A stretch of DNA of 64,000 nucleotides from Acidobacteriota bacterium (GCA_029565065.1 JAKQOW010000051.1:106789-170788); one strand, 5' to 3'; positions 42,597 to 51,164 are shown, counted from the first letter of the stretch. Notes: generated by a model from the sequence alone, not told the origin. Made by a program: numbers and translations.

Positions 42597-43526
42597 TCAA
42601 CTCCTGTCCGTGCCGGTTGTGTGGATGCTGCCGGTCAGCCGGCGTCCGGCCTCGCGCAAGGCCAGGCGGCGTTCGGCGGATACCGTGACAGCCGACCGCA
42701 CATACAGCCCCATCGGGAGTAGCCGACGGTAGAGCACCGCGAACGCCGGATGGTGTTTCGTGTAATACCGGCAGGCGTTCCCCCAATAGATAGCGAGGAA
42801 TTCCCCCGGAGGCAATGCCGCTGCACTGTACCCCCCTTCGTGGATGAACCGCGCTTCCGGAATAAACCAGAGATCCAGACGGCGGTCTCTCAGGCGCCGG
42901 CACAAATCCACGTCCTCAAACCAGGCGGGACTGAACGCCTCGTCGAACTCCCCCACTTCGCGGAACGTATCCGTCCGCAACAGCAGACAGGCGGCCGCCG
43001 GTTGCTGCACCCGGAAGGGGCTGTCCCACGGACGATGCGCGTAGAAGTGACGCCTCAACACCAAACCGTTGGTCCTTACCCGTCGCGGCACGAGCAGTTC
43101 GGCCAGCGCCCAGGCCGGCGACGGCAAGCGCCGGAGTTGAAAATGCCGCTGCGATCGCCCGTCGGCGTCCACCAAGCAGCCACAGCCACCAACCGCCTCC
43201 GTGCGGCTGGTCACCCCCGCAAGCAGACAGTCGACGTTGTTCGGTGTATGGATGATATCCGGATTTAAAAACAGCAGCCAATCCGCGCGGGCTTCCCGGG
43301 CGGCCGTGTTGGCAGCGGCAGCAAAACCGCGGTTGGACTGAAGTCGGATTAGGCGGGTTGTCGCATCGCCGGCGAACGTGTCGGCGCTGCCGTCGGCCGA
43401 CGCGTTGTCCACAATCAGGATTTCAAGACCGGTAGGATCGTTTTCCCGACGCAGGCTGTCCACGTTCGCACGCAGGCGCGGACCTGAATTCCAATTGACA
43501 ACGATGATGCTCAGTCGCGGCTTCAT
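42597..43526 (-). CDS. GT2 family glycosyltransferase, first of pair
   Basis: 309 residues. SIIVVNWNSGPRLRANVDSL, LIVDNASADGSADTF, NRGFAAAANTAARE and FLNPDIIHTPNN mark the nucleotide-sugar binding half. QQPAAACLLLRTDTFREVGEFDEAFSPAWFEDVDLCRRLRDRR contains the acceptor-site EDVDLC motif typical of rhamnosyltransferase-like GT2s. It resembles the neighbouring GT2 in organisation but is clearly diverged, so the pair probably adds successive sugars to one envelope glycan. The ATG at 43526 is preferred to an in-frame TTG four codons upstream. No sugar-nucleotide genes are adjacent. Confidence 0.87.
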   Translation of the reverse strand: MKPRLSIIVVNWNSGPRLRANVDSLRRENDPTGLEILIVDNASADGSADTFAGDATTRLIRLQSNRGFAAAANTAAREARADWLLFLNPDIIHTPNNVDCLLAGVTSRTEAVGGCGCLVDADGRSQRHFQLRRLPSPAWALAELLVPRRVRTNGLVLRRHFYAHRPWDSPFRVQQPAAACLLLRTDTFREVGEFDEAFSPAWFEDVDLCRRLRDRRLDLWFIPEARFIHEGGYSAAALPPGEFLAIYWGNACRYYTKHHPAFAVLYRRLLPMGLYVRSAVTVSAERRLALREAGRRLTGSIHTTGTDRS

Positions 43527-43735
43527 CCCGTTTTCCAAACCGTTCCGCCGGTGATCGTGAAGACTATTTCACCACAAAGAACGGTCCGCAACAAAAGAAT
43601 TCCCCGGTCCAGGATGACCCGCTTGATTAACTTGCCGGGGAGGAATGCCTTCGCTGATCGTTTTTGCCGGGAACCATCACTCGACTGTCGCGTATAAGTG
43701 AATGCAACCCAAGACAACAGCAAACCTTCTCTGCC

Positions 43736-43761
43736 GCCCTTTCAACCAGAAAGGGCTTTTT
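43736..43761 (+). terminator. Plus-strand intrinsic terminator without an upstream gene
   Basis: GCCCTTTC, 5-nt loop, GAAAGGGC, TTTTT: a textbook terminator oriented for plus-strand transcription. All annotated neighbours are on the minus strand, so either it ends an unannotated small RNA or it serves as the trmL end hairpin in reverse without a T run. Confidence 0.7.
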
Positions 43762-43785
43762 CATTGCCCAGTCATCGGCCTTCGG

Positions 43786-44250
43786 TCAAAAACCAAAGAT
43801 CGCCCGCAGCGCTTCATACGTGACGATTCCCACGCTGGTGGACAAATTGAGGCTACGCACCGCCCCCCACATGGGAATGGTGTAGGTGTTGTCCGCATGA
43901 GCCAGCAACAAGTCGTCGGGCAAACCGTTTTCCTCGTTGCCGAAGACAAGGACGTCTCCGGGTCCATACGGCGCCTGCGTGTAGGGACGTTTCACCCGGG
44001 AGCTGAACAGGTGGAACGGGCGAGGGTCCATGGCTTGCTGCAGATGCTGGAAATCCGGCCAGACACTCACACGCACATGTTCCCAGTAATCCAGACCGGC
44101 CCGTTTCAGCTGACGGTCATCCAGGCTGAACCCCAACGGCTCCACCAGATGGAGCGCGCAGCCGGTAGCGGCGCACAAACGCGCAACGTTCCCCGCATTG
44201 GGTGGTATCAGTGGCCGGACCAAGACGATATGCAGCGGCGGTTCGATCAT
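43786..44250 (-). CDS. trmL: tRNA (cytidine(34)-2'-O)-methyltransferase
   Basis: 154 residues, close to the usual 155-160. SPOUT-class (trefoil knot) methyltransferase that modifies the wobble base of tRNA-Leu in E. coli. Knot motifs: NAGNVARLCAATG near the N-terminus, FGNEENGLPDDLL, and IPMWGAVRSLNLSTSVGIVTYE, all characteristic of TrmL (YibK) rather than the longer TrmH/RlmB. The ATG at 44250 starts immediately before the first strand; the ribosome site is weak and the gene lies 40 bp downstream of the radical SAM gene, so it is likely translated from the same transcript. Confidence 0.92.
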   Translation of the reverse strand: MIEPPLHIVLVRPLIPPNAGNVARLCAATGCALHLVEPLGFSLDDRQLKRAGLDYWEHVRVSVWPDFQHLQQAMDPRPFHLFSSRVKRPYTQAPYGPGDVLVFGNEENGLPDDLLLAHADNTYTIPMWGAVRSLNLSTSVGIVTYEALRAIFGF

Positions 44251-44290
44251 GTTCGCGTCACTGTCCCCAACATGCTCAAGAAACGGTCGT

Positions 44291-45211
44291 TCAGCAGCCG
44301 CCTGCCCGCGCGCCCTGGCGGGTGTCACGACGTTTGAATTCCTTCGTCAGCGCCTGACGCACTTGATGTTTGGACCACGTCCACCGGGGCGCCAGCAGAA
44401 CAGGCGCCGGCTGATCGCCTGCCAGACGATGGATCACGAAATCAGCCGGCAGCTCCTCCAACACGTCTGCCAGTAGCGGCACGTAGTCCTCTTGAGTGAT
44501 CAACTGGATCCGGCCGGCTCGATAATCATCCTCCAACGGCGTGCCTCGAACCACCTGAAGATGGTGGATCTTGACGCCGTGGAGTGGAAGGCGGGCGATC
44601 CAGCGGAAACTGGCCCGCATCATTGGGGCGTCTTCGCCGGGCAGACCCAGGATCATGTGTGCAATGGGCAGCACGCCCGGCAGCGCCGCCAACCGCGTGA
44701 TGGCCGATTCGAAATCGGCCGCATCGTGTCCCCGCCTGATGCGGTCCAGGGTTTCCGGATGCGCTGACTGGAGTCCCACGTCCACAAACAGCGGCCGGCG
44801 TTTCGCCAATCCGGCGAGCAGTTCGATCACGGGCGTCGGCAGGCAGTCCGGCCGCGTGCCCACCGCCAGGGCCACCACACCATCCACGGCGAGGGCCTCC
44901 TCAAATTCCCGCCGGAGCACCTCAACCGGTGCCGCGGTGTAGGTGCCCCGCTGGAAATACACAATGCAACCTGCGATCGCGCTCCGGCGCTTCCGGGTCT
45001 CTATTCCCCGACGTACCTGCTCGGCCACCGGCAACGAACTGCGTAGATATGACGGCAGGATGCTCTCCTCGTCGCAGAACACGCAGCCACCGCTCGACAC
45101 GTGATGCGGGCATGGACGACCGGTGTTGACGAGCACTTTGCTCACCCGGCCGCCGAACTGTCTGCGGAGAAAACCGCCGACGTCATTCCACGGAAGAGTG
45201 ACCGGATCCAT
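44291..45211 (-). CDS. Radical SAM protein, TIGR01212/YhcC family
   Basis: 306 residues. The iron-sulfur binding cysteines are in CPHHVSSGGCVFCDEES (CxxxxxxxxCxxC, the unusual spacing of the YhcC/Elp3-like family). Other motifs: GTRPDCLP, VDVGLQSAHPETLDRIRRGHD, HMILGLPGEDAPMM, and HHLQVVRGTPLEDDYRAG, matching this uncharacterised radical SAM group. The ATG at 45211 lies within the end of trmB (29-bp overlap). Position between trmB and trmL suggests a role in RNA modification, which is inference. The C-terminus is basic (KEFKRRDTRQGARAGGC). Confidence 0.88.
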   Translation of the reverse strand: MDPVTLPWNDVGGFLRRQFGGRVSKVLVNTGRPCPHHVSSGGCVFCDEESILPSYLRSSLPVAEQVRRGIETRKRRSAIAGCIVYFQRGTYTAAPVEVLRREFEEALAVDGVVALAVGTRPDCLPTPVIELLAGLAKRRPLFVDVGLQSAHPETLDRIRRGHDAADFESAITRLAALPGVLPIAHMILGLPGEDAPMMRASFRWIARLPLHGVKIHHLQVVRGTPLEDDYRAGRIQLITQEDYVPLLADVLEELPADFVIHRLAGDQPAPVLLAPRWTWSKHQVRQALTKEFKRRDTRQGARAGGC

Positions 45212-46346
45212 GATGCCGCTCAGTCCAGAAATCTTCGGGTCGATGTTGTTCGTCGACACTGACAGGCGCCCAGGCACCGAGGTTGTGGCGTGACACCCGG
45301 AGGTCCGGAAACGAGGACAGAAGCCGGCGGGCTAAGCCAGCGAGGCATCGGAAAATAAGTTCCGTTCGCTCCGCCTCCTTTATCGGTGATACCCGCATCA
45401 CCGCACCATCATGTTTGTTGGCCAATTCCACATAAAAACACTCGTCATGTCCGTCGTGCACAATGACGCATTCCAGCAACACCCCCGTTGCCCGGGAAGC
45501 GAGCCACAGCTCATTGACCTTGAACAACACTTCATCCTCACGCCAACGGAACGGTTTGAACTCACGGCTGAGAGTGTCCAGTTCCAGGGCGGTTGAAAAC
45601 ACGACATGGGGCATCTCGCTCACTCTCCGGGGAATTCGGGATCGCTCTGCAGCGGCGTCCGCCGCGTGGGCAGGCGCAAAACCGGTACCTCTTGCGTAAC
45701 GGAAGAAATACACGTTCTTGCCCTGCGTCCGAAAAAGGGTCTCGAACTTCGACATGGGAAGATCCGGCGCAGAATCCAACCACCGGCGAGGGGCTGTCGT
45801 ATTGTGCAAGCCCACCACTGTCACCAGGCTGTCGTGAATGAAATCGCGGTACTCCGCGTCGTCAGTCGCCGCCACGAGTTCGCCGCCATCCGCGATGTGC
45901 CAAAACAGGCTGCGCAGGAATTCCGGCCCCAGCAGGCGGTGTTTGTGATGTCGTTTTTTCGGCCATGGATCGGGGAAACGGATATACACACGGTGGAGGC
46001 TGGCCGGCTGGAACATGCGCGGCAGGTGATACAACGCATCGCCCCAAACCAGACGGAGATTGTTGACACCAACCGCTACCGCTTTGCGGGCCAGTGCCAG
46101 GACCCGCTGGCGATCGTGTTCGATGCCGACAAAGTCAGTCGATGTCCGGGTTTTCGCCTGTTCCAGCAAGAACGTGTCCCAGCCGAAACCGATCTCCAGT
46201 TCCAACGGAGCTTCCCGGCCAAACAGCCCGGCCCATCCGCCCGCCTCAGCCAGACCGTTGAGTGTGGTCAGATAGGCTGCGACCTGGGGTGACAGGCTCA
46301 GTGATGTGGGTATCGCCCGTGCGGGGCGGTCATGCGACCGGCTCAT
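45183..46346 (-). CDS. trmB: tRNA (guanine(46)-N7)-methyltransferase with long C-terminal extension
   Basis: 387 residues versus about 210-240 for most bacterial TrmB. The N-terminal catalytic domain has the SAM motif LELEIGFGWDTFLLEQA, FVGIEHDRQRVLALA, and the G46 recognition motif YIRFPDPWPKKRHHKHRLL. From about residue 225 a 160-residue extension follows (starting near MPHVVFSTALELDTLSREF) with strand-rich sequence of unknown family. TrmB of thermophiles such as Aquifex and Thermus also carries a long C-terminal extension that stabilises the enzyme, so this may be comparable. The ATG at 46346 is selected because it precedes the family start; the longer frame upstream is unsupported. Confidence 0.88.
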   Translation of the reverse strand: MSRSHDRPARAIPTSLSLSPQVAAYLTTLNGLAEAGGWAGLFGREAPLELEIGFGWDTFLLEQAKTRTSTDFVGIEHDRQRVLALARKAVAVGVNNLRLVWGDALYHLPRMFQPASLHRVYIRFPDPWPKKRHHKHRLLGPEFLRSLFWHIADGGELVAATDDAEYRDFIHDSLVTVVGLHNTTAPRRWLDSAPDLPMSKFETLFRTQGKNVYFFRYARGTGFAPAHAADAAAERSRIPRRVSEMPHVVFSTALELDTLSREFKPFRWREDEVLFKVNELWLASRATGVLLECVIVHDGHDECFYVELANKHDGAVMRVSPIKEAERTELIFRCLAGLARRLLSSFPDLRVSRHNLGAWAPVSVDEQHRPEDFWTERHHGSGHSSVE

Positions 46347-46489
46347 GGCGCCCGATCTTAGCACACCCGCCAGGACGATCCAAGAACGGCCCGTCTCAGC
46401 AAACCGACTCGCAGGAGCATGCCGGCCCAAATCACGCAAAGTACGGGGTCAGCATTCCTGGACTTCGTCGATCCCTAAGAGTGGATGGC

Positions 46490-47143
46490 TCAACAGTCGA
46501 GGCTGGAACCAGGAGTCAGAATATTCACGGACGCGTACGCCTTGGCCAGGGATTGGAAGACCCGCGGATCCGCTGCGATGACTGGCCATGTGCCATAGTG
46601 CATGGGTATGACTCGCTTCGGCCGGACCAGCTCCACCGCTCGCGCAGCCATCTCGGGTCCCATCGTATAGCGGTCGCCGATGGGAACCAGCATCACGTCG
46701 GGACGGAAGATCTCGCCGATCAGCCGCATGTCTCCGAACAGGCCGGTGTCGCCCGCATGGTAGACGGTCAGGCCATCGCACTCGATGATCGCGCCACACA
46801 CGCCGCCGGAGGGCGATGTGTGGACGGCCGGAACCAGATGGATGACCAACCCGTTGGTGCTGACCTTCCCACCAATGTTCATCCCTTCCGCCTGGATGCC
46901 GAGTTGGCCGGCCATCAAGGCTATTTCGTGCAAGCTGAACAGCACGGCGCCGTGCTCCCGGCAGATGCTGAATGCGTCGCCGAGGTGATCCGGGTGGTCG
47001 TGGGTCACGATCACCACGTCCGCGTGCGGCAAGTTGTCCTCGGTGATTTCGCACAATGGATTGGCACTCAGGAATGGATCAATCAGAATCCGACGCGACC
47101 CCTCCAATAAAAAAGCGGCATGACCAAAGTAGAGGATCTTCAT
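46490..47143 (-). CDS. UPF0173 metallo-beta-lactamase-fold hydrolase
   Basis: 217 residues. MKILYFGHAAFLLEG, IDPFLSANPLC, and the metal ligands VIVTHDHPDHLGDA, VHTSPSGG, VYHAGDTGLFGDM and IPMHYGTWP match the UPF0173 (YtkL-type) family of metal-dependent hydrolases, cytosolic enzymes of unsettled substrate. The ATG at 47143 follows GAGGAACC. A terminator hairpin lies 20-56 bp upstream (47163-47199), so transcription from further upstream should stop before this gene unless it reads through. The 143-bp gap to trmB shows nothing notable. Confidence 0.88.
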   Translation of the reverse strand: MKILYFGHAAFLLEGSRRILIDPFLSANPLCEITEDNLPHADVVIVTHDHPDHLGDAFSICREHGAVLFSLHEIALMAGQLGIQAEGMNIGGKVSTNGLVIHLVPAVHTSPSGGVCGAIIECDGLTVYHAGDTGLFGDMRLIGEIFRPDVMLVPIGDRYTMGPEMAARAVELVRPKRVIPMHYGTWPVIAADPRVFQSLAKAYASVNILTPGSSLDC

Positions 47144-47162
47144 GTTGGTTCCTCGAGCGGGC

Positions 47163-47199
47163 AAATAAAAAGGGTAACGGCAGCCCACGCTGCCGTTAC
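47163..47199 (-). terminator. Intrinsic terminator upstream of the UPF0173 gene
   Basis: A perfect 10-bp stem (GTAACGGCAG / CTGCCGTTAC) with a 6-nt loop, followed on the minus strand by CCCTTTTTATTT. It implies a transcript arriving from higher coordinates, where only a short interrupted open frame exists. Confidence 0.8.
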
Positions 47200-47224
47200 G
47201 TCATTCCCTACGGAATTTTTCGAA

Positions 47225-47437
47225 TCACTTGGATTCGTCGTTGTAAAACCACTTATTCAGTTTTCGCTGTCTGATGAACTCCTCCAAGAAATTCCGGCCG
47301 CGTTTCAGGGTGCTTTTTCGGCTGGCTGATCCCGTGTGGCGCTTTTCGCGTACGGGCAACCCGGTCGGGTTTGGCCCCTGGCTTCCGGAACAGCCAGATT
47401 AGCGAGCACCCTCACACTGAGGAAATTTGAGGTTCAT
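47225..47437 (-). pseudogene. Possible small gene interrupted by an in-frame TAA
   Basis: On the minus strand an AGGAGGTGGGC box precedes an ATG at 47437. Twelve codons (MNLKFPQCEGAR) are followed by TAA (47399-47401); the same frame then stays open for 57 codons to TGA at 47225, ending in a basic, coding-like tail (RNFLEEFIRQRKLNKWFYND). The terminator at 47163 follows 26 bp later. It may be a decayed small gene, a readthrough gene, a leader peptide or a structured RNA. I recognise no family, and a 57-codon open run could occur by chance at this GC content. Confidence 0.35.
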
Positions 47438-47538
47438 GCCCACCTCCTGCACAATCTTTGGCTCCTTGTTTTTACTGTACCACAAAAATAGAATAAATCA
47501 ACTCCGGTGTCATCTGTCAAGCATCTCATATACGTTTT

Positions 47539-47567
47539 TTGACACGCCCTGCCGGGAGTGTTACCAT
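47539..47567 (+). promoter_or_regulatory. Sigma-70 promoter of the B12-type radical SAM gene
   Basis: TTGACA, 17 nt, TACCAT (-35 perfect, -10 4/6). The predicted start site near 47574 leaves a short leader before ATG 47587. Confidence 0.5.
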
Positions 47568-47586
47568 CACCTTCGGGAACAGCGTC

Positions 47587-49065
47587 ATGCCGCAGCAAGT
47601 CGTCTTTCTGGTAAAAAATTTGTACACCATGGAGCGCTTGGGTGTCATGCAGCTTTCCGCCCTGGCGCTCACCCGGGGATGGCAAACCGACCTGATCATC
47701 GCCGACGGTTTGGATTATCTGCACCTGCTGCACACCGTCAGACGGCTGAACCCGTCGGTTCTGGCACTGAGCGTGATGAGTCCCGAATATCCACAGATGC
47801 GGGAGCTTGCGCGCCGTCTCTATGCGGACACCGGCGTGTACATTCTGGCGGGCGGGCCGCACGCCACCTTCTTCCCGGACATCATCGACGAACCGTTCAT
47901 TCAAGCCGTCGCGTTCGGGGAAGGCGACATCAGTTTTCCCACCTTCCTGGACCGTTTGTCACGGGGGGAAGATTATACTCGGATTGCCGGCATGCATTTC
48001 CGCGCCGGTGGCCAGGTGATCCGCAACGCTCCGGCGCCATTGGTCGAGGATCTCGATTCGCTGCCATTCGCTGATCGTCGGATCATGGCTAAAGGTGATC
48101 CACTCCTGACCTCGAATCCCACGCACATTTTTATGGCCAGCCGCGGTTGCCCCAACGCCTGCACCTACTGCTTCAATCACACCTACAACCACATGTTCCG
48201 GTCGTGCGGCAAGCTGTTCCGTCGGCGTAGCGTCGATCATCTGCTGCGCGAAATGGAAACGGTCAAGGCCGAGTTCGGGCTGCGCTTTGCATACATCGAC
48301 GACGACATTTTCACCTTCTGCAGCCCGGAGTGGTTGACTGAATTTACAACCGAGTATCCCCGCCGCGTGGGTGTGCCCTTCATGGTGAACACCCATGCCA
48401 ACTACATCGACGAACGCCAGGTCGAACAGCTCCGAGACGCCGGGTGCACGGTAATTTGCTTCGGCATCGAGTGTGGCGACTCAGGAGTCGCCGGCGACCT
48501 GCTGAAACGCCACATCAAACATGAACAGTTTTTAACACTCAGCCGGCTTCTCCACCGCAACAAGATTCGGTTTATGACACAGAACATCCTGGCGCTACCT
48601 GTTCCTCATCCGCTGGCGGTGGACCTTCAGACTCTGGATTTGAACATCGCCTGCCGACCCCAATACGCCGTCGCGCATCTGTTCTATCCTTTGCCCGGAA
48701 CCGAACTCGCCCGGCACGCCGAGGCGGCAGGCTTCATCGACGGCTCACCCAGCGGGCTGCCGGAGCGAACCAATAGTTACAGCGCTTTGAATTTCCCCGA
48801 TCCCCGCGAAAAGCGGCACGTGGAACGCCTGCACAAGCTGTTCGGAATCGTCGTATCTTTCCCCTGGTTGCGCCCCGTGCTGCCGCTTCTCATTCGACTA
48901 CCGCTGGGTTCGCTCTATGCTCTGCTGTTCATGGGGTGGTACGGCTTTTCCATGCGATTCCGAATGGAGAAGACCCGCAAGACAAGATCTGAACTGAAAT
49001 TTTTCATCAAGAGTTTGCTCCAATCGCTGGCTTCCTTCCTCAAAAAACAGCCCACGAGAACCTGA
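47587..49065 (+). CDS. B12-binding-domain radical SAM protein
   Basis: 492 residues. The N-terminal 150 residues form a cobalamin-binding-like Rossmann domain (FLVKNLYTMERLGVMQLSALAL, VLALSVMSPEYPQMRELARRL, ILAGGPHATFFPDII). The radical SAM domain has the cluster motif ASRGCPNACTYCFNH, then FAYIDDDIFTF, and VICFGIECGDSGVAGDLLKRHI. The C-terminal part includes YPLPGTELARHAEAAGFI and ends in hydrophobic and basic helices. This architecture covers enzymes of lipid, tetrapyrrole and antibiotic metabolism; nothing specifies the substrate here. ATG start with GGGAAC upstream. It is monocistronic. Confidence 0.87.
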   Translation: MPQQVVFLVKNLYTMERLGVMQLSALALTRGWQTDLIIADGLDYLHLLHTVRRLNPSVLALSVMSPEYPQMRELARRLYADTGVYILAGGPHATFFPDIIDEPFIQAVAFGEGDISFPTFLDRLSRGEDYTRIAGMHFRAGGQVIRNAPAPLVEDLDSLPFADRRIMAKGDPLLTSNPTHIFMASRGCPNACTYCFNHTYNHMFRSCGKLFRRRSVDHLLREMETVKAEFGLRFAYIDDDIFTFCSPEWLTEFTTEYPRRVGVPFMVNTHANYIDERQVEQLRDAGCTVICFGIECGDSGVAGDLLKRHIKHEQFLTLSRLLHRNKIRFMTQNILALPVPHPLAVDLQTLDLNIACRPQYAVAHLFYPLPGTELARHAEAAGFIDGSPSGLPERTNSYSALNFPDPREKRHVERLHKLFGIVVSFPWLRPVLPLLIRLPLGSLYALLFMGWYGFSMRFRMEKTRKTRSELKFFIKSLLQSLASFLKKQPTRT

Positions 49066-49188
49066 GCCTGTCGTGGCGCATGACCGTCATGCCGAGTCTG
49101 TCCGAATGAAATTTGAGAACTTTGCCAGCCGGGATCATCTTAACTGGTGGGAGCGCGATTTTGTGGACCGATGTTTTTCCCGCTGGTA

Positions 49189-49218
49189 TTGACAGGTTCC
49201 CTGCTGATTTTCTATGAT
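49189..49218 (+). promoter_or_regulatory. Sigma-70 promoter of the small coiled-coil gene
   Basis: TTGACA, 18 nt, TATGAT. The leader of about 20 nt contains the GAGGTGG ribosome site. Confidence 0.7.
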
Positions 49219-49243
49219 AGAGTCGGAAGCCTCGAGGTGGGCC

Positions 49244-49516
49244 ATGAACAAGAATATTGAGAAACTGGTCCAGGAACTGAACGAGATCCTCAACCAGGTT
49301 ATTCGCGAAAACAAGGAACTCAAGGAGATCATTCGGAGCATTCACGCTCAGGGTTATAACGTTCAGATTTCATTCAACTCCGGCACGGGCGGCGAGGCTG
49401 GTGCCGTAGCCCGTACCGACAGTGCCGATGCGGCTCTCGACGACAAATCCACGTTGAATCTGTCAAAAGACGATTATCTCTTTCTCAAATCCATCAAGAT
49501 TGCAGTGGACGACTGA
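49244..49516 (+). CDS. Small coiled-coil protein, unknown function
   Basis: 90 residues, acidic, no signal peptide. Residues 1-45 (IEKLVQELNEILNQVIRENKELKEIIRSIHAQG) have a regular heptad pattern and should form a coiled coil. A Gly/Ser/Ala-rich linker follows, then a short ordered end (SKDDYLFLKSIKIAVDD). A strong promoter and a GAGGTGG ribosome site directly upstream show that it is a genuine, independently expressed gene. A weak GC stem (CCCGC/GCGGG) after the stop, around 49525-49545, could be its terminator. I do not recognise the family. Confidence 0.72.
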   Translation: MNKNIEKLVQELNEILNQVIRENKELKEIIRSIHAQGYNVQISFNSGTGGEAGAVARTDSADAALDDKSTLNLSKDDYLFLKSIKIAVDD

Positions 49517-49604
49517 CTCCCCCGCCGTTTTTTCTAGCGGGCTTCGCATTTTCACGATTATTACAATATTGTAAACCGTGACGCCTGTCGCGGCGGGTGG
49601 TGTT

Positions 49605-51164
49605 TCACCGCCCCAGCACCAGCGGAACCAGTACAAGAACTGATAGAGAGATCAATACACACGCCCACAGATTCAGCCACCACCCGGTCTTGATCATCGT
49701 GGTGATCCGGACAGCGCCTGATCCATAGACGATCGCGTTGGGCGGGGTCGCCACCGGGAACATGAATGCCATACTGCATCCGAGCGCGCAACCGAGGGCC
49801 GGTTCCACGGGGCTGACACCAGCGGTTTGAGCGGCACTTATGGCCAGCGGCACGAGCATGGTAGCGGTCGCCGTGTTGGAAACAACCTCAGTGAAAAACA
49901 CCGCAAACGTCGTAAAAACGATGGTTAGAGCCACCAGTGATGTGGCTCCGCTGCCTTGAACCAAGGCCGTGCCGATCTCTTCGGCCAAACCGGTTTTAAA
50001 CATCATTCCACCCAAAGACAATCCGCCCCCGAACAGAATCAGTGTTCCCCAATCTATTCGAGCCGCTTGAACCCAGGTCAACGTGAATGTGCGCTGACGC
50101 CAATCGACGGGCAGGACAAACAACAGGACAGCCGCGACAATCGCGACTCCGCCTTCAGGCAGGATCCCTTGGAGCCGAATGTACGTTGGGTGGCTGGTGC
50201 CGACGAACAGCGCGCAGATACCGGGCAGGAGCCACAGTGTCACCGCAAATCCAAAGGCCATGGTCACATTACGCTCACCTTTCGTCCAGGGCCCTGCTCT
50301 ATGGCAGCCTTCGTTCAGGAACACCGTCCCCGCCGGCAACCCAGACAGCTCAGGAGAATGTAAGACTTTTATAATCAGTAACATGCCAACAAGCATCAGT
50401 ACCATGATCGGCAGACAAATGGCCATCCAGGAAAAAAAGTCGATCCGCCTGTTTGCGAGATTGGCGAGATAACCCATGGCGATAAGGTTGGGTGGCGTCC
50501 CGACCGGCGTGCAAATCCCCCCGATGGATGCAGCGTAGGCGCAAGTCAGCAACAAGCCGTTGGCAAATTTTGGGGTGCGATTTACTGCTGGCGTAAGCCC
50601 GGACCCTGAATCTCTCCGGTTGATCGCTCCAAGTACACCAATGGCCATTGGATAGAGCATCGCGGTCGTCACGCTGTTTGAAAGCCACATGGACAGCCCG
50701 GCTGCGATCACGGCGAACGCAGCGGTTACCCGCAATGGTCCGGCCCCCGTCCACCGGCTGCCAAGCACCCATCCTGCGATTCGCCGGTCCATCCCGTGGA
50801 CACTCATCCCCTCCGCAATCACAAAACCACCCAGAAACAGAAAGATCACCGGATCGGCAAACGGGGCCATGGCCTCACGGACAGACGCAACACCCAACAG
50901 CACAGCCAGAACGGGTCCGAGTAGCGCGGTCACCGGCAATGGCACCGCTTCACAGATCCACCAGACCAGCACCCAGACCAAAACCGCAGCCAGATGCGTG
51001 CACGCGACACTTAGTCCGGCCGGCCGGAGCACTTCCAAAAGGATGAAACCCAGCGGTCCGAGAAGAAGTCCCGCTGTGCGGCGGTATCGCTCGAAACGCA
51101 ACTCGAACGGACTGAGGCTGGATTGAACTTCTGGCAGGTTCAGTGACCGGTGCTCTTCGCTCAT
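49605..51164 (-). CDS. DASS/SLC13-family sodium-anion symporter
   Basis: 519 residues, about 11-12 transmembrane helices. Sodium-dependent uptake of dicarboxylates, or possibly sulfate or phosphate. Both SNT-type sodium/substrate motifs are present: LSNSVTTAMLYPMAIG in the first half and VSNTATATMLVPLAI in the second. Also typical are FLGGFVIAEGM, TPVGTPPNLIAMGYL, LILFGGGLSLGGMM and FPVATPPNAIVYGSG. The N-terminal 30 residues are a polar tail. ATG start. It lies downstream of nothing on its strand, and an imperfect palindrome (TTACAATATTGTAA, 49561-49574) sits beyond the stop. The anion transported is not deducible. Confidence 0.9.
   Translation of the reverse strand: MSEEHRSLNLPEVQSSLSPFELRFERYRRTAGLLLGPLGFILLEVLRPAGLSVACTHLAAVLVWVLVWWICEAVPLPVTALLGPVLAVLLGVASVREAMAPFADPVIFLFLGGFVIAEGMSVHGMDRRIAGWVLGSRWTGAGPLRVTAAFAVIAAGLSMWLSNSVTTAMLYPMAIGVLGAINRRDSGSGLTPAVNRTPKFANGLLLTCAYAASIGGICTPVGTPPNLIAMGYLANLANRRIDFFSWMAICLPIMVLMLVGMLLIIKVLHSPELSGLPAGTVFLNEGCHRAGPWTKGERNVTMAFGFAVTLWLLPGICALFVGTSHPTYIRLQGILPEGGVAIVAAVLLFVLPVDWRQRTFTLTWVQAARIDWGTLILFGGGLSLGGMMFKTGLAEEIGTALVQGSGATSLVALTIVFTTFAVFFTEVVSNTATATMLVPLAISAAQTAGVSPVEPALGCALGCSMAFMFPVATPPNAIVYGSGAVRITTMIKTGWWLNLWACVLISLSVLVLVPLVLGR

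Larger units (their letters stand above)
47144..47586. other. Intergenic region with a terminator, a possible small minus-strand locus and a plus promoter
   Basis: No standard gene fits. It holds the minus-strand terminator at 47163-47199, the interrupted small open frame at 47225-47437 and the plus-strand promoter at 47539-47567, described separately. About 47440-47535 shows only AT-rich DNA. Confidence 0.5.

Noticed and set aside
49561..49574. TTACAATATTGTAA palindrome as a regulator operator
   Set aside because: It lies between the ends of two convergent genes, where a regulator site is unlikely; more probably part of an RNA hairpin.
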